In this document: positions 7,731 through 10,475 of the stretch, in pieces
Layout: each line of letters begins with the position of its first letter
How positions within the stretch are numbered: position 1 is the stretch's first letter
Origin: Bremia lactucae
Taxonomy: Eukaryota; Oomycota; Peronosporomycetes; Peronosporales; Peronosporaceae
Direction of reading: 5' to 3'
NCBI RefSeq assembly: GCF_004359215.1
Contig: NC_090619.1
Coordinates: 4,627,348 to 4,637,822, forward strand
DNA length: 10,475 nucleotides
Translations under genes and position numbers: made by a program
Notes under the pieces: model-generated
What the model was told of the DNA's origin: nothing
The model's database searches: none
What the model saw: only the letters and a program-made list of their open reading frames with translations

Positions 7731-8352
7731 GTAGGGAGCAACATTTAAGAGACGAGGAGAAGAGGGAGGACGTAGGTAGGAAGAGCTGTAGTGATTGAGA
7801 TGTGCATTGTTAAGCATAATACAGAGAAACTGCTGGTATTTGCCGCTTGACTTTGGGTGTTAATTTTTTCACTGCTTTGTATTCTTTCCTCGGTTGGTAG
7901 TTGATAACAAATTATTGCGTACAAGACACGGAACTTGAACATTACAATAAATTCGTGCTTTTCGAACATGAAAAAGATATATTGGCAGCCACAAATGTGC
8001 TGAAAGAAAAAGGATCGGGCTTTAAGGGTACGCAAAAGATCATTAGATCTTATGTACCTCAGCTTTTTGGTAAACGTACCTCAGCCCAAATAATCGTTAC
8101 AAAAAGATAAGGACAAAAAAACTAATTTCACCTATTTACCATTTTGCATGTGCCCCATGCTGTCTTAAAGCATACAGGTCTCAACAGGTAACAAGATTGG
8201 TGTCTGTCTACTGCTTGAGAAAGCATGTGATGAGCAGGAGCGACGCCTCAGCCAGACCAATAACTATAAGCAAACGCTCAGCTCTTTTTACCACAACATT
8301 TTTTTTATAGACAAATGTCAATAAGAAAATTTCATGTCATGCTTTGAAGTTG
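7731..8352. other. Spacer between YME1 and Gypsy copy 2; no confident gene
   Basis: The first part (7731-7900) is the YME1 3' region, with a purine-rich stretch at about 7749-7785. A 69-codon frame at 7901-8110 has no ATG, follows directly after a stop, and reads YNKFVLFEHEKDILAATN and PQLFGKRTSAQIIVTKR. A second open stretch of about 50 codons follows at about 8170-8325 (LLEKACDEQERRLSQTNNYK), also without an initiating ATG. I recognise neither. They could be remnants of an old gene or transposon, or chance. No hairpins comparable to those of the adjacent LTR were seen. Confidence 0.3.
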
Positions 8353-8654
8353 TGTAACGGGATAAAGTTGCCCTAACATTACACAGTCCCGTTAAGTACA
8401 CTTGGTGTTCTTAAGAGGATGATTAATTACTAAATAAAAGTAATTAGACCCAGCACTCGGGTGTGGTGCACATTTGTGACAACCCTTGTGTATGTGATGC
8501 ACATGGGTGCGTTCACATTAGGAGGGATGACGCCTTAGCGTCATCTGTAGCGGGGCACTGCGACTTGTACTGTTTCAGTACAAGTCCACTTCACACTGCT
8601 TCAGTTGTGAGTGGTAAAAATAGGTATTTATATTTAATACGATTAAATATAAAT
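8351..8654. repeat. Tandem array of eight hairpins within the LTR
   Basis: Consecutive inverted repeats: 8355-8362/8387-8394 (8 bp perfect, with an alternative 7-bp pair 8351-8357/8379-8385); 8392-8401/8405-8414 (10 bp, one mismatch); 8424-8430/8440-8446 (7 bp perfect); 8482-8490/8500-8508 (9 bp, one mismatch); 8526-8533/8538-8545 (8 bp perfect, loop CTTA); 8562-8572/8576-8586 (11 bp perfect, loop TTT); 8586-8598/8602-8614 (13-nt arms with two single-base bulges, loop CTT); 8626-8638/8642-8654 (13 bp perfect, loop ACG). Two of these persist recognisably in copy 1. Confidence 0.85.
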
Positions 8655-8877
8655 CAGTCTGAAAACTTCTTATTACTTGGTGAGTGCGCACGAGGAGCCG
8701 GATTACCGCTCCCGTGACGACACTTAACCAGAGTAGTTAGTGCGTTGGGTGAGGTTGCCAACGTGCCCTCCGCAGCTACCTCACTGCACGCAAGAGAAGC
8801 TGTTTAAACCGCTTCCTCGGTGTGCTAGGGTGTGTGTCTAAGTAGAGCGTGGCCGCATTACGACGTGCCCGCCTACA
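8353..8877 (+). repeat. 5' LTR of Gypsy copy 2 (525 bp)
   Basis: It starts TGTAACGGG and ends GCCTACA, giving TG...CA ends with a TGTA/TACA terminal inverted repeat, and is followed after two bases by the primer site. The right end matches copy 1 at 3608. The left end matches copy 1 at 3343 in inverted form, which supports both boundaries. The first 300 bp form a hairpin array. An AT-rich TATTTATATTTAA at about 8626-8637 might act as a TATA region. No target-site duplication can be tested because the 3' LTR is outside the window. Confidence 0.8.
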
Positions 8878-8879
8878 CT

Positions 8880-8894
8880 TGGTAGCACTTGTAA
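8880..8894 (+). other. tRNA primer-binding site of copy 2
   Basis: TGGTAGCACTT starts two bases after the LTR end. It matches copy 1 for ten bases and then diverges. The TGGTAGCA core suits a tRNA ending in UGCUACCA. Confidence 0.55.
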
Positions 8895-8907
8895 TCCTTC
8901 CCACGAT

Positions 8908-9861
8908 TCGTGCTCGGACAGCGGAGGGCCACATCTGAGGCACAGGGCCATGCTGCGGCGGATGCTGCCACTCAGACTCAGGATGAGCTGAAGCATGAGC
9001 AGGCTCGGAGCGAGGCTCTCAACAGGACTGCTGAGATGCTCTCTGCCCGGCCGCATCAGCCGAGGCACATTCGGATGGACCCGCCTAAGCTCGATGGAAC
9101 TGCGGAGCACACGATTGTCCACTGGCTTTTAGCCGTGAAGCAATGCGGTGTCGCCCAGCTCATCGAGGACGATAGCCGAATGGTGTCGTACGCTATGTCG
9201 CATCTTCGCGGTAAGGCTTCAGAGTGGGCTTACTCGGCGCTTATGGCGGATAGAAAAGCGTTTTCTATATGGGCGATATTTAAGGAAAAGATTCGCGCCA
9301 TGTACCAGCCGCCGAACAACGAAGTGATGCTTCAGGCGCGCTTCTTTGGGGCGCGACAGGCGAAGCGATCTCTGCAAGAGTAAGTGCAAGAGATGCGCTC
9401 GCTGTCGGCGCCCATAACCGTAGGTCCGATTCCGGAGCACATTAAGGTGCCCACGTTTATGAACGGACTACGGCATGGCCCATCGCGACAGGCCATTTTC
9501 AGAAAGGTACCGTCGACGATGGGAGAGGCAATCCAAATTGCCTTAGTTGAGGAGCAATCCCCTACAGCAGTGCCTCGGCGACAGCTTGGTATAAGCCGTC
9601 GGCCGAGAGGTCAGATGCCACTCCCATGGAGCTGGGAATGCAAACGTTGTCTGCTATAACTGTAGCAAGCACAGCGATATGATGGCTCGCTGCTTTGCCA
9701 GGGTTCCTTCTGGGGCGAAGAAGCCCAGCAAATGGACTCCCTTCCCAAAGGGCGATGGCAAGAACCAGCGTGCGAGACGCATGAGCTCTACATCGACCAA
9801 TGAGGGTCAGGAATTGCAGGAGCGCAGTAGGGGCAGGATGTCCTACTGTCACGGACTCTGA
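8908..9861 (+). pseudogene. gag: gag pseudogene of Gypsy copy 2 with zinc-knuckle remnant
   Basis: An open frame runs to a TAA at 9381-9383 and carries QTQDELKHEQARSEALNR (probably coiled), RPHQPRHIRMDPPKLDG and a capsid-like HTIVHWLLAVKQCG ... LRGKASEWAYSALM. Copy 1 has TAT (Tyr) at the stop position, so the stop is secondary. The same frame resumes as QEMRSLSAPITVGP ... MNGLRHGPSRQAI to about 9600, then shifts by +1. In the shifted frame a CCHC knuckle is visible at 9652-9693 (C-YN-C-SKHS-D-MMAR-C), with the zinc-binding His replaced by Asp. The tail is Lys/Arg/Ser-rich to a TGA at 9859-9861. The gag N-terminus present in copy 1 (3638-3822) is deleted here, so no natural ATG start remains. 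Confidence 0.8.
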
Positions 9862-9885
9862 AGCTACCCCTATTTTCTGAGTTGT

Positions 9886-10475
9886 GGAACAAATGGGTAG
9901 CATAGTTCCTGAGGTCTCAAAATTTCGGACCTCAACCTTGCTGGTCTATAGCGCTCAAGTTCGAGGCTATGACCAGGTGATGACCCTCCTAGTGGATTTG
10001 GGTGTATCACAGAATTTTGTGAAACTCGCGGCTCTAAGAACGAGACCGGCGATGTTTGAGTCGCTTTGCCAGGATGGCAAGCGAGAAGAGGCGACCGTTC
10101 GTATAGCGAACGGTGCGCTCGATAAGTCTGATGGAGCTCCGGTAGAACTCGCCTTCAGCTTTAGTGATTTCTCTTGTAAAGAGAAGTTCACGGTGCTAGG
10201 TATGGAGAGTCCGTTTGACCTCATCCTAAGCATGCGATAGTTGGCAAAACACCAACCATGGATAGATTGGCGCACACGCACAGTTCTGAACTCTACGCAG
10301 GACACTGGAAAGGATGTGCTCCTGCGAGAGGCGTATGCAGCTGATGTCGTGTCAATCACAGTTGAGGGTGCGTTGACGGGATGTCAAACGTCACCAATTC
10401 CTACCCAGCTCATGGAGACTAGGGTAGCGAAAAGGGCAATGACAAGTAGTCATGTGTCCCATAGTCCTGCACAGA
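9886..10475 (+). pseudogene. Aspartic protease and linker pseudogene of Gypsy copy 2 (partial at the right edge)
   Basis: The frame reads STLLVYSAQVRGYDQVM, then the active site TLLVDLGVSQNFV at about 9983-10021. The retropepsin D-[ST]-G is D-L-G (9995-10003), a one-base TCG-to-TTG type change that should abolish or weaken activity. The C-terminal part has KEKFTVLGM and DLILSM, followed by TAG at 10238-10240 where copy 1 has TGG. The frame is then open to the window end (LAKHQPWIDWRTRTV and onward), which is the usual Gypsy protease-to-RT linker. It lies in a different frame from gag. The family is the retropepsin-like protease of Ty3/Gypsy elements. Confidence 0.75.

Larger units (their letters stand above)
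8353..10475 (+). mobile_element. Decayed Ty3/Gypsy retrotransposon, copy 2 (LTR-gag-protease..., runs off the right edge)
   Basis: A complete 5' LTR (8353-8877) is followed by a primer site, gag, a zinc-knuckle remnant and an aspartic protease in the usual Ty3/Gypsy order. The linker after the protease continues to the window end, so reverse transcriptase, integrase and the 3' LTR would lie to the right, if present. Gag has an in-frame stop and a frameshift, the protease has a stop and an active-site change, and about 185 bp of gag N-terminus is missing relative to copy 1. This copy is better preserved than copy 1 but is still not functional. Confidence 0.85.

Noticed and set aside
6230..7744. 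Several minus-strand and alternative-frame ORFs across YME1
   Set aside because: They overlap fully conserved AAA protease sequence and are shadows of its codon use.
7745..8035. 96-codon minus-strand frame downstream of YME1
   Set aside because: It lies across the YME1 3' region, its hydrophobic composition reflects AT-rich DNA, and no family is recognisable; a plus-strand open stretch overlaps it.
8463..8717. 84-codon plus-strand ORF inside the copy 2 LTR
   Set aside because: It spans the hairpin array, and its repeated Cys/His/Val words follow from the inverted repeats and not from protein-like conservation.

Overview
This window looks like nuclear DNA of a protist with a compact gene style, most likely an oomycete (Phytophthora or a downy-mildew relative). 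That assignment is inference. It rests on closely spaced genes with very short GT-AG introns (67, 70 and about 75 nt), organellar eukaryotic proteins, AT-rich spacers and decayed Ty3/Gypsy LTR retrotransposons. No bacterial operon features are present.

Layout. Positions 1-59 hold the first 19 codons of a gene running leftward off the window. A 110-bp spacer separates it from a divergent single-exon gene (170-1144) for a LETM1-domain mitochondrial inner-membrane protein. Next is a three-exon gene (1363-2696) for a membrane-anchored alpha/beta hydrolase of the ABHD1/ABHD3/EMB8 (YheT) type. Its first two exons are short and were recovered from splice signals and frame. From about 3033 to 4726 lies a decayed Gypsy element (copy 1): an LTR whose 5' part is inverted, a tRNA primer site, broken gag, broken protease, and truncation at a 28-bp fold-back. 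Positions 4727-5693 form an AT-rich, hairpin-rich spacer. A two-exon gene (5694-7730) then encodes the mitochondrial i-AAA protease YME1, with all catalytic motifs intact. After a 620-bp spacer without a clear gene, a second copy of the same Gypsy family begins at 8353 and runs off the right edge. Copy 2 has a TG...CA LTR of 525 bp, a primer site, gag with a premature stop and a frameshift, a mutated zinc knuckle and a mutated protease.

How the pieces relate. LETM1-like and YME1 proteins both act at the mitochondrial inner membrane, but they are separate genes with separate promoters, and the shared neighbourhood may be chance. The two element copies lie in the same orientation on either side of YME1 and are broken in different ways, so each shows which changes occurred in the other.

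The most unusual signal is a run of consecutive hairpins filling the first 300 bp of the copy 2 LTR, including perfect 11-bp and 13-bp stems with 3-nt loops. Related observations are a clean inversion of this LTR part in copy 1 and a fold-back at its truncated end. I found no convincing new multi-gene system, and no tRNA, rRNA or CRISPR features.
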